Positions 6,512 through 13,456 of a stretch of 15,883 nucleotides of DNA are shown piece by piece. The DNA is taken from assembly GCA_013911715.1 (NCBI GenBank), contig JACEST010000032.1, forward strand, positions 1-15,883, read 5' to 3'. The notes below the pieces were generated by a model. The model had not been told where the DNA came from, did no database searches, and worked only from the letters and a program-made list of their open reading frames with translations. The stretch is from Sphingopyxis sp. GTDB lineage: Bacteria > Pseudomonadota > Alphaproteobacteria > Sphingomonadales > Sphingomonadaceae. Numbering within the stretch: the first letter of the stretch is position 1; every line of letters starts with the position of its first letter. Made by a program: the position numbers and the translations under genes.

Positions 6512-9500
6512 ATGCACATCCGTCATTATCTGGCCGCGAGCGTCGCGGCGATCAGCTTTGTCGCCGTCGCCGCTGCGCCGGCCCATGCACAGCAAATCAC
6601 CTCGGGCATCGAGGGCCAAGTTATCGATGAAAGCGGCAACGCGCTGAACGGCGCCACCGTGGTCGTGACCGACACCCGTACCGGCTCTGTCCGCACGCTG
6701 ACCACCGACGGCAGCGGCAGTTTTCGCGCCGATTCGCTGACGACGGGTGGCCCCTATTCGGTCACCGCAACTGCCGACGGGTTCGAAGGCCAGACGGTCG
6801 AGGCCGTCAACATCAATCTGCAGGGCAACAGCCAATTGCAGTTCACCCTGACCGCCAGCGCCGACGGCGGCATCATCGTCGTCACCGGCACGCGCGCACG
6901 GCTGACCCAGCTTGCCATCGGCCCCGGTTCGTCGATTGGCAGCGAAGAGCTGGAATCACTGCCGTCGCTGACCCGCGACATTCGCGACATTATCCGCATC
7001 GACCCGCGCGTCAGCCTGGACCGCGATAACGAAGTGGACCGTATTTCCTGTCTGGGCGGCAACGACCGCGCCAACGCTTTCTCGGTCGACGGGATCATCC
7101 AGGCCGACGTGTTCGGCCTCAACGGTACGCCGTTCGCTTCGCGCAACTCCTTGCCGCTGCCGTTCGACACCATCGCCGAAACCTCGATCGAGTTCGCGCC
7201 GTTCGACGTGCAATACGGCGCGTTCACGGGCTGCGCGATCAACGTCGTGACCAAGAGCGGTTCGAACCGTTTCAGCGGCTCGGCTTTCTTCACCTACACC
7301 GGTGACAGCCTGCAGGGCGATACGATCGACGGGACCGATTTTACCCCGTCGCCGTTCAATGAATATCGCTGGGGTGCAACGCTGGCGGGTCCGATTATCA
7401 AGGATCGCCTGTTCTTCTCGTTCGGTTATGAAGAAACCGATACCGCCGACAGTCAGGATGACGGCCCGATCGGCGCCGGGTTCGCCAACGAACGCGGCTT
7501 CATCACCGAAGCTGCGTTCAACGAAATCTCCTCGGTGCTGTCCGGCGTCTATGGTATCGATACTGGCCCGATTGCCCGGTCGCTGCCCGAAACCAACCGC
7601 CGCTTCTTTGGCCGAATTGACGCCTATATCACCGAAGGCCAGCGCCTCGAGCTGTCCTATCAGCGGCTGGATGAACAAAATGTCGAGCCCGACGATCAGT
7701 CGAACGAGCAGTTCACCGGCCTTAACAGCTATGAAGACGAAGGCACGGTATCGGATTATTATTCGCTGCGCCTATATTCGCAGTGGACCGACAATTTCTC
7801 GACGCAAGTCCGTCTGTCGCGGTCGGATGTCCGGGACGTGCAGGGTCCGGTCGGCGGCGGCGAAGCGCAGTCGGACAATCCGATCCCGCGTATCATCGTC
7901 GGCGTAACCAACCCTGCCAATGGTCAGTCCGGTACACTTCTCGCCGGTCCCGGCCAGTTCCGTTCGGCCAACGAACTGCAAACCCAGATTGACCAGTTGC
8001 GCGTGCAGGCATCCCTGGTTCAGGGTGATCATGACCTGCTGTTCGGCGTCGACATCAACAGCCTCGACGTGTTCAACCTGTTTGCGGTCAATGCCACCGG
8101 TACCTTGTTTTTCCAGAATGTCGCTGCACTGCGCGAAGGTCTGGCCAACAGCGGGACCCAGCAGTTCCCCAACACGGGCCAGATCAACAGTGGCGCTTCG
8201 GTAGGCGCAATCGGCAACTTCACTGCGTCGGGCGACATCAACGAGGCCGCGGCGGAATTCAACCGCACCATCTGGTCGGTGTTTGCGCAGGACAAATGGC
8301 AGGCCACGCCGCAGCTGAACATCCTCGCCGGTGTGCGTATCGATTGGTATGACGGCGACGCGCCGCGCAACAACCCGGCCTTTGCGGCCCGCTATGGGTT
8401 CAGCAACGCGGTGCCGTTCAGCGTGCTCGACGCCACCGTGCTGCCGCGCTTGGGCTTCACCTATAATCTCGAAAATGAAGGCTTTTTCAAAAACACCCAG
8501 ATTAAGGGCGGGGTCGGCATTTTCACTGGTGGTGACCCGGTGGTCTATTTCTCCAACGCCTTTTCGAACAATGGTTTTTCGACCGGTCAGGGCAATACCG
8601 GGGTGGCCAGCTGTTTCCCGGCAGGTTCGACCATCGACGTGGTCACTGGCGGCCAGTTCACCGGCATTCCGCAGTGCGTCCGCACCAATGGCTCGGCGCA
8701 GTCGGCTGCTGGCTTGGCCGACACCCAGTCGACCGACCCCAATTTCGAAGTTCCGACGGTGCTGCGCGCCAACATCGGCGTCGCCACACGCTTTGGCGCG
8801 GGCGAAGGTTTCTTCGACAATTGGAACCTGAACCTCGATTATATTTTCAGCCGCTTCCGGAACCCGCTGAACTTTGTCGATCTGGCGCAAGTGGTGGATC
8901 CGCGTCAGGGGCTGAACTGGTTCACGATTGACGGACGCCCGATTTTTCGCGCGATCGACCCGACTGCGGCAGGATGTACCGCACGGCTGGTTGGCACCGG
9001 GGGCACTCCGCCAACCTTTACCAACGTCAACACGGCATGCTTCACCACCAGCCGCGACGATGAAATCCAGCTGACCAATGGCCCGAATTATTCCAGCCAT
9101 GTTGCATCGGTCGTGCTGTCGAAGCGGTTTGACGGCGGGGTGTTTACCGAAGGCGGCAGCACGCTGATCAACTTTGGCTATGCCTTTACCAACGCCGACA
9201 ACAACCGCTTCAACAACAGCTCAACGGCAACGTCGAGCTTTGACATTGTGGCTACGTTTGACCGCCAGGATCCGGCGATTGCGACGTCGGAATTTGAAAC
9301 GCGGCACAATTTCACCTTCTCGGGCAATTTCACCGAACGTTTCTTCGAAGATTACCGCACCCGTTTCGGCTTTGTCTTCGTCGCGCGCGAGGGGCGTCCG
9401 TACAGCGTGACGTGGAACAATGGCAGCGTTTTCAACGACTCGGCGTCGGGCGTGGACAACGCATTGCTCTATGTGCCGACCGGGATCAACGATCCCAATT

Positions 9501-9910
9501 TGTCGCCAACTTCGACGGCGGCAAGCGTTGCGGCCCTCGAAGCCTTTGTTGCGGCGAACCCGTGCGTCGCGCGCTTCCGCGGCCAGTCAGTTCCGCGCAA
9601 CAGCTGCCGCAACGATTGGTTCTATGACCTCGACATCCGTTTCAGCCAGGAAGTTCCCGGGCCGGGCCGCTTTTTTGGGCTGGAAGACAAGCTCGAGTTG
9701 TTCGTCGATTTCGACAACATCCTCAATCTGGTCGATGACGGCGCCAATGTGTTCCGCCGCTTTGGCTTTGAAGTCAGCCCGGTCGGCCTGTCCGGGGTCG
9801 ATTCTGCTGGCCGTTACATCGTCGGCGGTTCGAACGAAACGCAGATCAACGCGATCCAGACCAGCTCGTCGCTGTGGCGGGTCCAGTTCGGCGTGAACTA
9901 TAAGTTCTGA
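6512..9910 (+). CDS. TonB-dependent receptor, Oar-like, with carboxypeptidase-regulatory-like domain
   Basis: The 1132-residue outer-membrane protein begins with a clear signal peptide (residues 1-26, cut at AHA/QQ). Residues about 30-115 form a carboxypeptidase-regulatory-like beta domain, marked by GIEGQVIDESGNALNGATV. A TonB-box-like IIVVTGTR follows at 121-128, then a plug domain containing two cysteines, C180 and C241, that could form a disulfide. The remainder is a long beta-barrel rich in aromatic and Asn residues, and it ends in Phe as barrel proteins recognised by the BAM machinery do. Such receptors import large or scarce nutrients with energy from TonB; the substrate cannot be told from sequence. 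The ATG has a strong AGGGGAAG at 6497-6504. The gene appears to be a single transcription unit ending at a strong terminator. Confidence 0.92.
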   Translation: MHIRHYLAASVAAISFVAVAAAPAHAQQITSGIEGQVIDESGNALNGATVVVTDTRTGSVRTLTTDGSGSFRADSLTTGGPYSVTATADGFEGQTVEAVNINLQGNSQLQFTLTASADGGIIVVTGTRARLTQLAIGPGSSIGSEELESLPSLTRDIRDIIRIDPRVSLDRDNEVDRISCLGGNDRANAFSVDGIIQADVFGLNGTPFASRNSLPLPFDTIAETSIEFAPFDVQYGAFTGCAINVVTKSGSNRFSGSAFFTYTGDSLQGDTIDGTDFTPSPFNEYRWGATLAGPIIKDRLFFSFGYEETDTADSQDDGPIGAGFANERGFITEAAFNEISSVLSGVYGIDTGPIARSLPETNRRFFGRIDAYITEGQRLELSYQRLDEQNVEPDDQSNEQFTGLNSYEDEGTVSDYYSLRLYSQWTDNFSTQVRLSRSDVRDVQGPVGGGEAQSDNPIPRIIVGVTNPANGQSGTLLAGPGQFRSANELQTQIDQLRVQASLVQGDHDLLFGVDINSLDVFNLFAVNATGTLFFQNVAALREGLANSGTQQFPNTGQINSGASVGAIGNFTASGDINEAAAEFNRTIWSVFAQDKWQATPQLNILAGVRIDWYDGDAPRNNPAFAARYGFSNAVPFSVLDATVLPRLGFTYNLENEGFFKNTQIKGGVGIFTGGDPVVYFSNAFSNNGFSTGQGNTGVASCFPAGSTIDVVTGGQFTGIPQCVRTNGSAQSAAGLADTQSTDPNFEVPTVLRANIGVATRFGAGEGFFDNWNLNLDYIFSRFRNPLNFVDLAQVVDPRQGLNWFTIDGRPIFRAIDPTAAGCTARLVGTGGTPPTFTNVNTACFTTSRDDEIQLTNGPNYSSHVASVVLSKRFDGGVFTEGGSTLINFGYAFTNADNNRFNNSSTATSSFDIVATFDRQDPAIATSEFETRHNFTFSGNFTERFFEDYRTRFGFVFVAREGRPYSVTWNNGSVFNDSASGVDNALLYVPTGINDPNLSPTSTAASVAALEAFVAANPCVARFRGQSVPRNSCRNDWFYDLDIRFSQEVPGPGRFFGLEDKLELFVDFDNILNLVDDGANVFRRFGFEVSPVGLSGVDSAGRYIVGGSNETQINAIQTSSSLWRVQFGVNYKF

Positions 9911-9924
9911 TCGAACGCGTGAAA

Positions 9925-9966
9925 GCAAATGGGGTGCCGGAAGCAATTCCGGCGCCCTTTTGCTTG
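9925..9966. terminator. Strong, probably bidirectional intrinsic terminator
   Basis: GGGTGCCGGAA (9932-9942) pairs with TTCCGGCGCCC (9947-9957) with one G-T pair around a GCAA tetraloop. TTTT follows at 9958-9961, and an A-rich stretch (about 9925-9929) precedes it. It lies between the stop codons of the convergent receptor and sufE genes and can serve both. Confidence 0.9.
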
Positions 9967-10377
9967 TCAGCTTGCCGCCATCCGCCGCGCATGATCCTGC
10001 ACCAGGGCGATCATGTTGGGCACGCCCTGGGTGCGGTTCGACGAGAGTTGGGCGGTCAGATTGAACGGCGCGAGCGCGGCGGCGATGTCCATCGTCGCAA
10101 CGCCGGCGGCAGGCTGGTCCTGCACCGCGCTCAGCACCAGCGCGACGATGCCCTTGGTGATCGCGGCGTTGCTGTCGGCGAGAAAATGCAGGCGGCCGTC
10201 CGCGCTGGGCAGCGGATAGACCCACACGCTCGCCGAACAGCCGCGCACCAGCGTGGCGTCGGTCTTGAGCGCGTCAGGCATGGGCTCAAGGCTGCGGCCG
10301 AGATCGATCAACAAGCGATAACGGTCGTCGCCATCGAGGAAATCATATTCGTCGTGGATGTCGGACAGGCTGCGCAT
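9967..10377 (-). CDS. sufE: SufE family cysteine desulfuration protein
   Basis: The 136-residue protein matches SufE. The sulfur-accepting cysteine is Cys47 in VRGCSASVW, equivalent to the active-site cysteine of the E. coli protein. Other family marks are the N-terminal EYDFLDGDDRYRLLIDLGR and the C-terminal SSNRTQGVPNM. SufE takes persulfide sulfur from the cysteine desulfurase SufS and passes it to the SufBCD scaffold for iron-sulfur cluster assembly in the cytoplasm. No other suf gene lies nearby. I chose the ATG at 10377 because homologues start with the same segment, although no clear ribosome-binding site precedes it; upstream sequence in frame includes the repeat element and looks non-coding. 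Confidence 0.93.
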   Translation of the reverse strand: MRSLSDIHDEYDFLDGDDRYRLLIDLGRSLEPMPDALKTDATLVRGCSASVWVYPLPSADGRLHFLADSNAAITKGIVALVLSAVQDQPAAGVATMDIAAALAPFNLTAQLSSNRTQGVPNMIALVQDHARRMAAS

Positions 10378-10418
10378 GGCGGGCTGATGGCAGAGATACG
10401 GGCAACGGGAAAGGGGTT

Positions 10419-10502
10419 GCGCGTCGCCCCTGCGCAGGCAGGGGCCTCCGGCTAGATTGTGCCATGCCGATGGCGGCCCCTGCCTGTGCAGGGGCGACGC
10501 GC
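10419..10502. repeat. Paired REP-like inverted repeat (REPIN)
   Basis: Two 28-bp arms at 10419-10446 and 10475-10502 are inverted copies of each other with a single mismatch, separated by 28 bases. Each arm contains its own hairpin: GCCCCTG and CAGGGGC around six bases. It sits between the last gene of the psp operon and sufE, both on the minus strand, starting three bases after the stop codon of the former. It could act as an mRNA 3'-end stabiliser or as a transcription barrier. No T-tract follows. Confidence 0.85.
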
Positions 10503-10505
10503 CAG

Positions 10506-10766
10506 TTACAAATCGACCCCCGCCGCAATCGCCTCCAGCTTGCGGAGCCGTTCCTTCAGATCCGCCAGTTCGATGCGCGATGCGGCGCTGGGGACGCCCT
10601 GGTCGCCGCCCGCGTGCGCCGGCGCATGGACGTGGGCGAGCTCTTCGCGCTTGAGCGCGATCCAGTCGCGCCAACCCTTCAGCGCGGCCATGGTTACAAC
10701 AACAAGGCCGGCAAACAGCACCAGCGAGGTTGCCAGCGTCAAATCGGTCGTCAGGATCGGGGACAT
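10506..10766 (-). CDS. Small membrane protein with coiled-coil tail, type B2 (shortened)
   Basis: The 86-residue product has one N-terminal membrane helix (about residues 8-28), then WIALKREELA, a His/Gly/Ala-rich linker containing HVHAPAHAGG, and a short coiled coil LKERLRKLEAIAAG. It resembles the product of 11082-11351 in the post-membrane motif (DWIALKREELA against KWMALREKQLE) and in the LERxxxLExIA helix. However, it stops at GVDL, where that protein continues with GVDV and about 18 more residues including EIEALR. AGGAG lies 8 bases before the start. It is the last gene of the psp operon, 29 bases after its neighbour and directly before the REP pair. Function unknown; a PspB-like role at the inner membrane is inferred. 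Confidence 0.8.
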   Translation of the reverse strand: MSPILTTDLTLATSLVLFAGLVVVTMAALKGWRDWIALKREELAHVHAPAHAGGDQGVPSAASRIELADLKERLRKLEAIAAGVDL

Positions 10767-10795
10767 GGTCTTTGCTCCTGCAGGCGGTCCGCGGC

Positions 10796-11056
10796 TTAGC
10801 GCGGCGCTCCGTCGCGCAGCCGCTCGATTTCCTGATCGAGCGTCACGGCGCGGTTGGTGTCGGTGGCGATGCGTTCGAGCACCTGGATACGCTCTTTGAG
10901 CGCGCGGATTTCGGCCTGCAGCGCTTTGGTCTCGCCGCTGTCGGCGATGCGCACTTCATTGCCCTTGGCGTCCTTGGTGATGCCGTAACGCGCCTTGATG
11001 ATGCTGCCGATGGTCACGATCAGGACAATTCCGACCACCATTTGAAACGGATCCAT
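10796..11056 (-). CDS. Small membrane protein with coiled-coil tail, type A2 (PspB-like)
   Basis: The 86-residue product has an N-terminal membrane helix (about residues 5-20), a basic IIKARYGITKDAKG segment, then a coiled coil ending LKERIQVLERIATDTNRAV and EIERLR. It closely resembles the product of 11365-11664 in two places: the post-membrane I-[KR]-A-[KR]-[HY]-G motif and the LERIAT-x-x-N-R-A ... EI-x-RLR tail. PspB, the membrane sensor that relieves PspF inhibition by PspA, has the same plan of one helix plus a leucine-rich cytoplasmic coil, so this is likely a paralogue of it. GGGAG lies 8 bases before the ATG. It is separated from its operon neighbours by 25 and 29 bases. Confidence 0.82.
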   Translation of the reverse strand: MDPFQMVVGIVLIVTIGSIIKARYGITKDAKGNEVRIADSGETKALQAEIRALKERIQVLERIATDTNRAVTLDQEIERLRDGAPR

Positions 11057-11081
11057 GATGCAAACTCCCTGTTTCTGGTGG

Positions 11082-11351
11082 TCAATTCAGCGGACGTTCG
11101 TCGCGCAGTGCTTCAATCTCGGCGGCGACATCGACGCCCTTGTCAGTGGCGATGCGTTCGAGCACGCGCACGCGTTGTTCCAGCCGTTCGGTGTGCGCGG
11201 CATATTGCGCGGCTTTTTCGGCGGTCATCGTGCTTTGCTGTTCAAGCTGCTTCTCGCGTAGCGCCATCCATTTGGTCGCTGTGCGCGCCAAGATCGCCAC
11301 AATGGGGATCATCAGCGCGAAAATCGGAATGAAGACTGCAAAATCCCTCAT
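11082..11351 (-). CDS. Small membrane protein with coiled-coil tail, type B1 (PspB-like)
   Basis: The 89-residue product begins MRDFAVFIPIFALMI, with one membrane helix (about residues 4-22), followed by KWMALREKQLEQQ and a long coiled coil containing LEQRVRVLERIATD and the tail EIEALRDERPLN. The start at 11351 was chosen because GAGAGGAA lies just upstream and the membrane helix begins immediately; a longer frame reaching 11612 only adds antisense sequence of the preceding gene. It shares the LERIATD segment with its operon neighbours and the W-[MI]-A-L-[RK] motif with the product of 10506-10766. No specific function is known to me; it probably acts with PspA, PspB and PspC at the inner membrane. 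Confidence 0.82.
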   Translation of the reverse strand: MRDFAVFIPIFALMIPIVAILARTATKWMALREKQLEQQSTMTAEKAAQYAAHTERLEQRVRVLERIATDKGVDVAAEIEALRDERPLN

Positions 11352-11364
11352 GGTCTTGTTCCTC

Positions 11365-11664
11365 TCAACGCAACCGGTCGATCTGTTCGCCCAACTGGGC
11401 GGCGCGACTGTTGCTTTCGGTGGCGATACGTTCGAGCACGGCGATCCGCTCTTCGAGCCGGGAGATTTTGTCGGTGAGCTTGCCATTCTCTGCAGAGAGC
11501 AGCTCGATCTTGCGGTCGGTGCCGGGGCTGGTCGGGGTGACCATGCCGCCCCATTCATTTTCCACCGGATAGCCATGCTTGGCGCGGATCCAGGTGGTGA
11601 TAATCCAGGCACCGAAGCTCAGCGCGATGATCGTCAGGACAAAGACGGGACTTCCCCAGCTCAT
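11365..11664 (-). CDS. Small membrane protein with coiled-coil tail, type A1 (PspB-like)
   Basis: The 99-residue product starts MSWGSPVFVLTIIALSFGAW with one membrane helix (about residues 6-26), then WIRAKHGYP, a polar linker, and a coiled coil (about 53-99) containing LEERIAVLERIATESN and ending in QIDRLR. ATG at 11664 is preceded by AGGGGAAGG at good spacing; an upstream extension to 11877 would overlap pspC and is rejected. The gene follows pspC by 31 bases. Similarity to the product of 10796-11056 runs through both the post-membrane motif and the C-terminal 30 residues. The EI/QI-x-x-LR ending is also seen at the end of PspC, hinting at a shared assembly surface. Function is inferred only. 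Confidence 0.82.
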   Translation of the reverse strand: MSWGSPVFVLTIIALSFGAWIITTWIRAKHGYPVENEWGGMVTPTSPGTDRKIELLSAENGKLTDKISRLEERIAVLERIATESNSRAAQLGEQIDRLR

Positions 11665-11695
11665 GATCAAACCTTCCCCTGTTGCAGCAGCGCGC

Positions 11696-12073
11696 TCAGC
11701 GCAGGCTGTCGATTTCGTCGGCCAGCCGCTTGTTGTGGCTGGTATAATAGGTTTCGATATCGGCCAGACGGCGGTCGAGGTCGCGGAAGCGCGACTTGAT
11801 GTCGCGCGTCGATGCCGACGGGTTTGACCGCACGCCTTGCCAAAAGCGCGCCTCTTCGTTCGAAGCGTAAAGCGCATAGGGCTTGGCGTCGGCGAACCAG
11901 GCGATCAGGAAATAGGCAATCAGCGTCATGCCCGATCCCATGATCGTCAACAGCACCGCTGCGACGCGGATCCACACTACATCAATCCCGCTGTAATCGG
12001 CAATCCCCGCGCACACGCCGCTCCATTTGGCGTTTTGTTTGTCGAGGTAAAATTTGGTCCGGCTGGCAGACAT
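11696..12073 (-). CDS. pspC: Phage shock protein C (PspC domain)
   Basis: The 125-residue protein carries a PspC domain in residues about 4-65: FYLDKQNAKWSGVCAGIADYSGIDVVWIRV, followed by a membrane helix around residues 35-60. The C-terminal half is a charged coiled coil (RDLDRRLADIETYY ... RLADEIDSLR). PspC is an inner-membrane protein that, with PspB, senses envelope damage and recruits PspA away from PspF. The ATG has an excellent AGGAGGAA six bases upstream and comes only two bases after the pspB stop codon, so the two are almost certainly co-translated. The ending EIDSLR resembles the ends of the small membrane proteins encoded just downstream. Confidence 0.93.
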   Translation of the reverse strand: MSASRTKFYLDKQNAKWSGVCAGIADYSGIDVVWIRVAAVLLTIMGSGMTLIAYFLIAWFADAKPYALYASNEEARFWQGVRSNPSASTRDIKSRFRDLDRRLADIETYYTSHNKRLADEIDSLR

Positions 12074-12075
12074 GA

Positions 12076-12348
12076 TCAGTTCCTCCTGCTGCGTTCGATC
12101 CGCGCCAATTCCTCATCGCTGCCCACCGAGGGGCGGAAGTCGGGATGGTCGGCCGAGATAATCCGTTCAATGGTGTGCAGGCGGCCCTCCAGCCTGCGCG
12201 CCGTGTCGTAAAGTTCGTCGAGCAGTTGCTCGTCCTCGCCGGTCAGCGTCTTGGCCTGTTTCCACTTGGTGACATAGTGGAGGATGAGCCAGGGGAGACC
12301 GAGGAAGAGGATGCCGATGATAAACGGCGCAATAATTACCTCTTCCAT
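12076..12348 (-). CDS. pspB: Phage shock protein B
   Basis: The 90-residue product has an N-terminal membrane helix (about residues 5-24, IIAPFIIGILFLGLPWLIL) followed by HYVTKWKQAK and the leucine-rich cytoplasmic segment LYDTARRLEGRLHTIERIISAD that marks PspB. E. coli PspB is 74 residues, so this copy has a longer polar C-terminus (HPDFRP to the end). PspB works with PspC as the membrane signal input of the phage-shock response. The gene starts five bases after the pspA stop and ends two bases before pspC. AAGGGATAAGG upstream provides the ribosome-binding site inside the end of pspA. Confidence 0.92.
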   Translation of the reverse strand: MEEVIIAPFIIGILFLGLPWLILHYVTKWKQAKTLTGEDEQLLDELYDTARRLEGRLHTIERIISADHPDFRPSVGSDEELARIERSRRN

Positions 12349-12353
12349 CGGCC

Positions 12354-13016
12354 TTATCCCTTCTTCTGCGCGGCCTTCAGCACGGCCAGTTCCTCGGCCA
12401 CCTTATCAGCCGCCTGCAGATCGGCGAACTCTTCTTCGAGGCTCTTTTTCTGCCCCAGGCCCAGCGCATCGGCGCGGCCCTCGGCCTCATCGACGCGGCG
12501 CTCGAGGATGTCGAAGCGGGCAAAGGCGTCCTGGGTGCGGTCGCCGTGCGTCATTTCGCGCAGGCGCACGCGGTTTTCGGCGCTTTCAAGGCGGTTGACG
12601 ACGCTCGACTGGCGGGCGCGCGCTTCGGCGAGCTTTTTCTGCAGCTTGGTGATGTCGTTTTCATAGCCCTTGAGCGCGTCGTCGAGCACAGCAATCTCGC
12701 TCTTCAGCCGCTCGGCCATGTCGCCGGCCTTCTGCTTTTCAACCAGCGCGGCGGTGGCGAGGTCTTCGCGGTCTTTCGACAGCGCGAGTTCGGCCTTTTC
12801 GTGCCAGCTCGTCTGCAGGCTTTCCAGCTTGGCGATGTGGCGGCGCATTTCCTTTTGATCGGCAATGGTGCGCGCGGCCGAGGCGCGGACTTCAACCAGC
12901 GTCTCGTTCATTTCAAAGATGATCTGGCGGATCATCTTTTCAGGGTCTTCGGCCCGGTCGAGCAGATCGGTGACGTTGGCGGCGATGATGTCGCGGGTGC
13001 GTGAAAAAATACCCAT
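12354..13016 (-). CDS. pspA: Phage shock protein A
   Basis: The 220-residue protein (E. coli PspA has 222) is an almost entirely coiled-coil IM30/Vipp1-PspA family member. The N-terminal MGIFSRTRDIIAANVTDLL is the membrane-binding amphipathic helix, followed by DLLDRAEDPEKMIRQ. PspA binds and inhibits PspF when the envelope is intact and forms scaffolds on damaged inner membrane. I set the start at 13016 since the family begins MGIFSR; GTGAG lies 7 bases before it. An in-frame ATG at 13034 would add six residues. It is the first gene after the intrinsic terminator at 13057-13106, followed at once by pspB and pspC. Confidence 0.94.
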   Translation of the reverse strand: MGIFSRTRDIIAANVTDLLDRAEDPEKMIRQIIFEMNETLVEVRASAARTIADQKEMRRHIAKLESLQTSWHEKAELALSKDREDLATAALVEKQKAGDMAERLKSEIAVLDDALKGYENDITKLQKKLAEARARQSSVVNRLESAENRVRLREMTHGDRTQDAFARFDILERRVDEAEGRADALGLGQKKSLEEEFADLQAADKVAEELAVLKAAQKKG

Positions 13017-13056
13017 GTCAAAACTCACTTTCATATCTGGCCTGGCGGGGCCGGTG

Positions 13057-13106
13057 AAAAAATGTGGCGCCGGGGCGGGGCAAGGGGGGAGAGGTGCCCC
13101 GGCGCC
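13057..13106 (-). terminator. Intrinsic terminator between the small psp gene and pspA
   Basis: On the minus strand, GGCGCCGGGGC (13106-13096) pairs perfectly with GCCCCGGCGCC (13076-13066) around a 19-base loop. It is followed by ACA and six T residues (13062-13057). It lies 25 bases after the small gene's stop and about 40 bases before the pspA ATG, so it may attenuate transcription into pspA. Confidence 0.75.
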
Positions 13107-13131
13107 AATGCCGGTCAGGTCGCTGACAAAA

Positions 13132-13305
13132 TCAAGCGAGGGTCCCGACCGCCGGGGTTTCGGTCACAAAGGCCGCAATCGCCACCGACGGGGCGGTGAC
13201 GCTGTGCGCAGCAAGCTGCGCCGAATCGATCACGCCCACGATGATGGCGAGCGCGACACAGGCCGTGGTGGCAAGTCCGGCAAGGCGCGAAATCGGGCTG
13301 GTCAT
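13132..13305 (-). CDS. Small putative membrane or exported protein at the head of the psp operon
   Basis: I do not recognise this 57-residue product. It starts MTSPISRLAGLATTACVAL and has one hydrophobic helix (about residues 8-27) that could be a membrane anchor or a signal peptide, then a mildly hydrophobic Ala/Val/Thr-rich C-terminus with almost no charge. The start is supported by AAAGGA seven bases upstream. A longer frame to 13629 would run into pspF and is rejected. It is the first reading frame after the predicted sigma-54 promoter (about 52 bases of leader) and is separated from pspA by an intrinsic terminator. This suggests it is made in larger amounts than PspA during stress. Function unknown. 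Confidence 0.7.
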   Translation of the reverse strand: MTSPISRLAGLATTACVALAIIVGVIDSAQLAAHSVTAPSVAIAAFVTETPAVGTLA

Positions 13306-13367
13306 GATAAATCCTTTTCTGGTCTTCGTGATGGCCGGAGCGTGCTGCGCCGGTTCGGACAATGCTA

Positions 13368-13383
13368 TGCAGGGGCCGTGCCA
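13368..13383 (-). promoter_or_regulatory. Sigma-54 promoter (-24/-12) for the psp operon
   Basis: On the minus strand the bases read TGGCACGGCCCCTGCA, an excellent match to the sigma-54 consensus TGGCAC-N5-TTGC, with the essential GG and GC exactly ten bases apart and one mismatch. Transcription would start near 13357, about 52 bases before the small gene. The divergent pspF encodes the matching sigma-54 activator. Confidence 0.85.
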
Positions 13384-13409
13384 ATTTGCAGAAGGGCCAA
13401 TTTCCGTTG

Positions 13410-13441
13410 ATTTTGCCCTCGACGCGTCTCGGCGGCAAAAT
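13410..13441. promoter_or_regulatory. Inverted repeat in the pspF-psp intergenic region
   Basis: ATTTTGCC (13410-13417) and GGCAAAAT (13434-13441) are a perfect inverted repeat with a 16-base spacer, centred about 68 bases upstream of the predicted psp start. It may be a PspF site or part of the pspF promoter; TTGCCC (13414-13419) and CAAAAT (13436-13441) spaced by 16 bases are a weak sigma-70-like pair. Confidence 0.35.
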
Positions 13442-13456
13442 ATTCCTTGCCAACTA

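Noticed and set aside
7772..9100. 442-codon minus-strand open frame inside the TonB-dependent receptor
   Set aside because: Antisense to a continuous receptor with signal peptide and barrel end; no recognisable domain.
11579..11827. Plus-strand frames opposite the small psp genes
   Set aside because: The minus-strand genes have good ribosome-binding sites, tight operon spacing and conserved motifs; the plus-strand frames have none.
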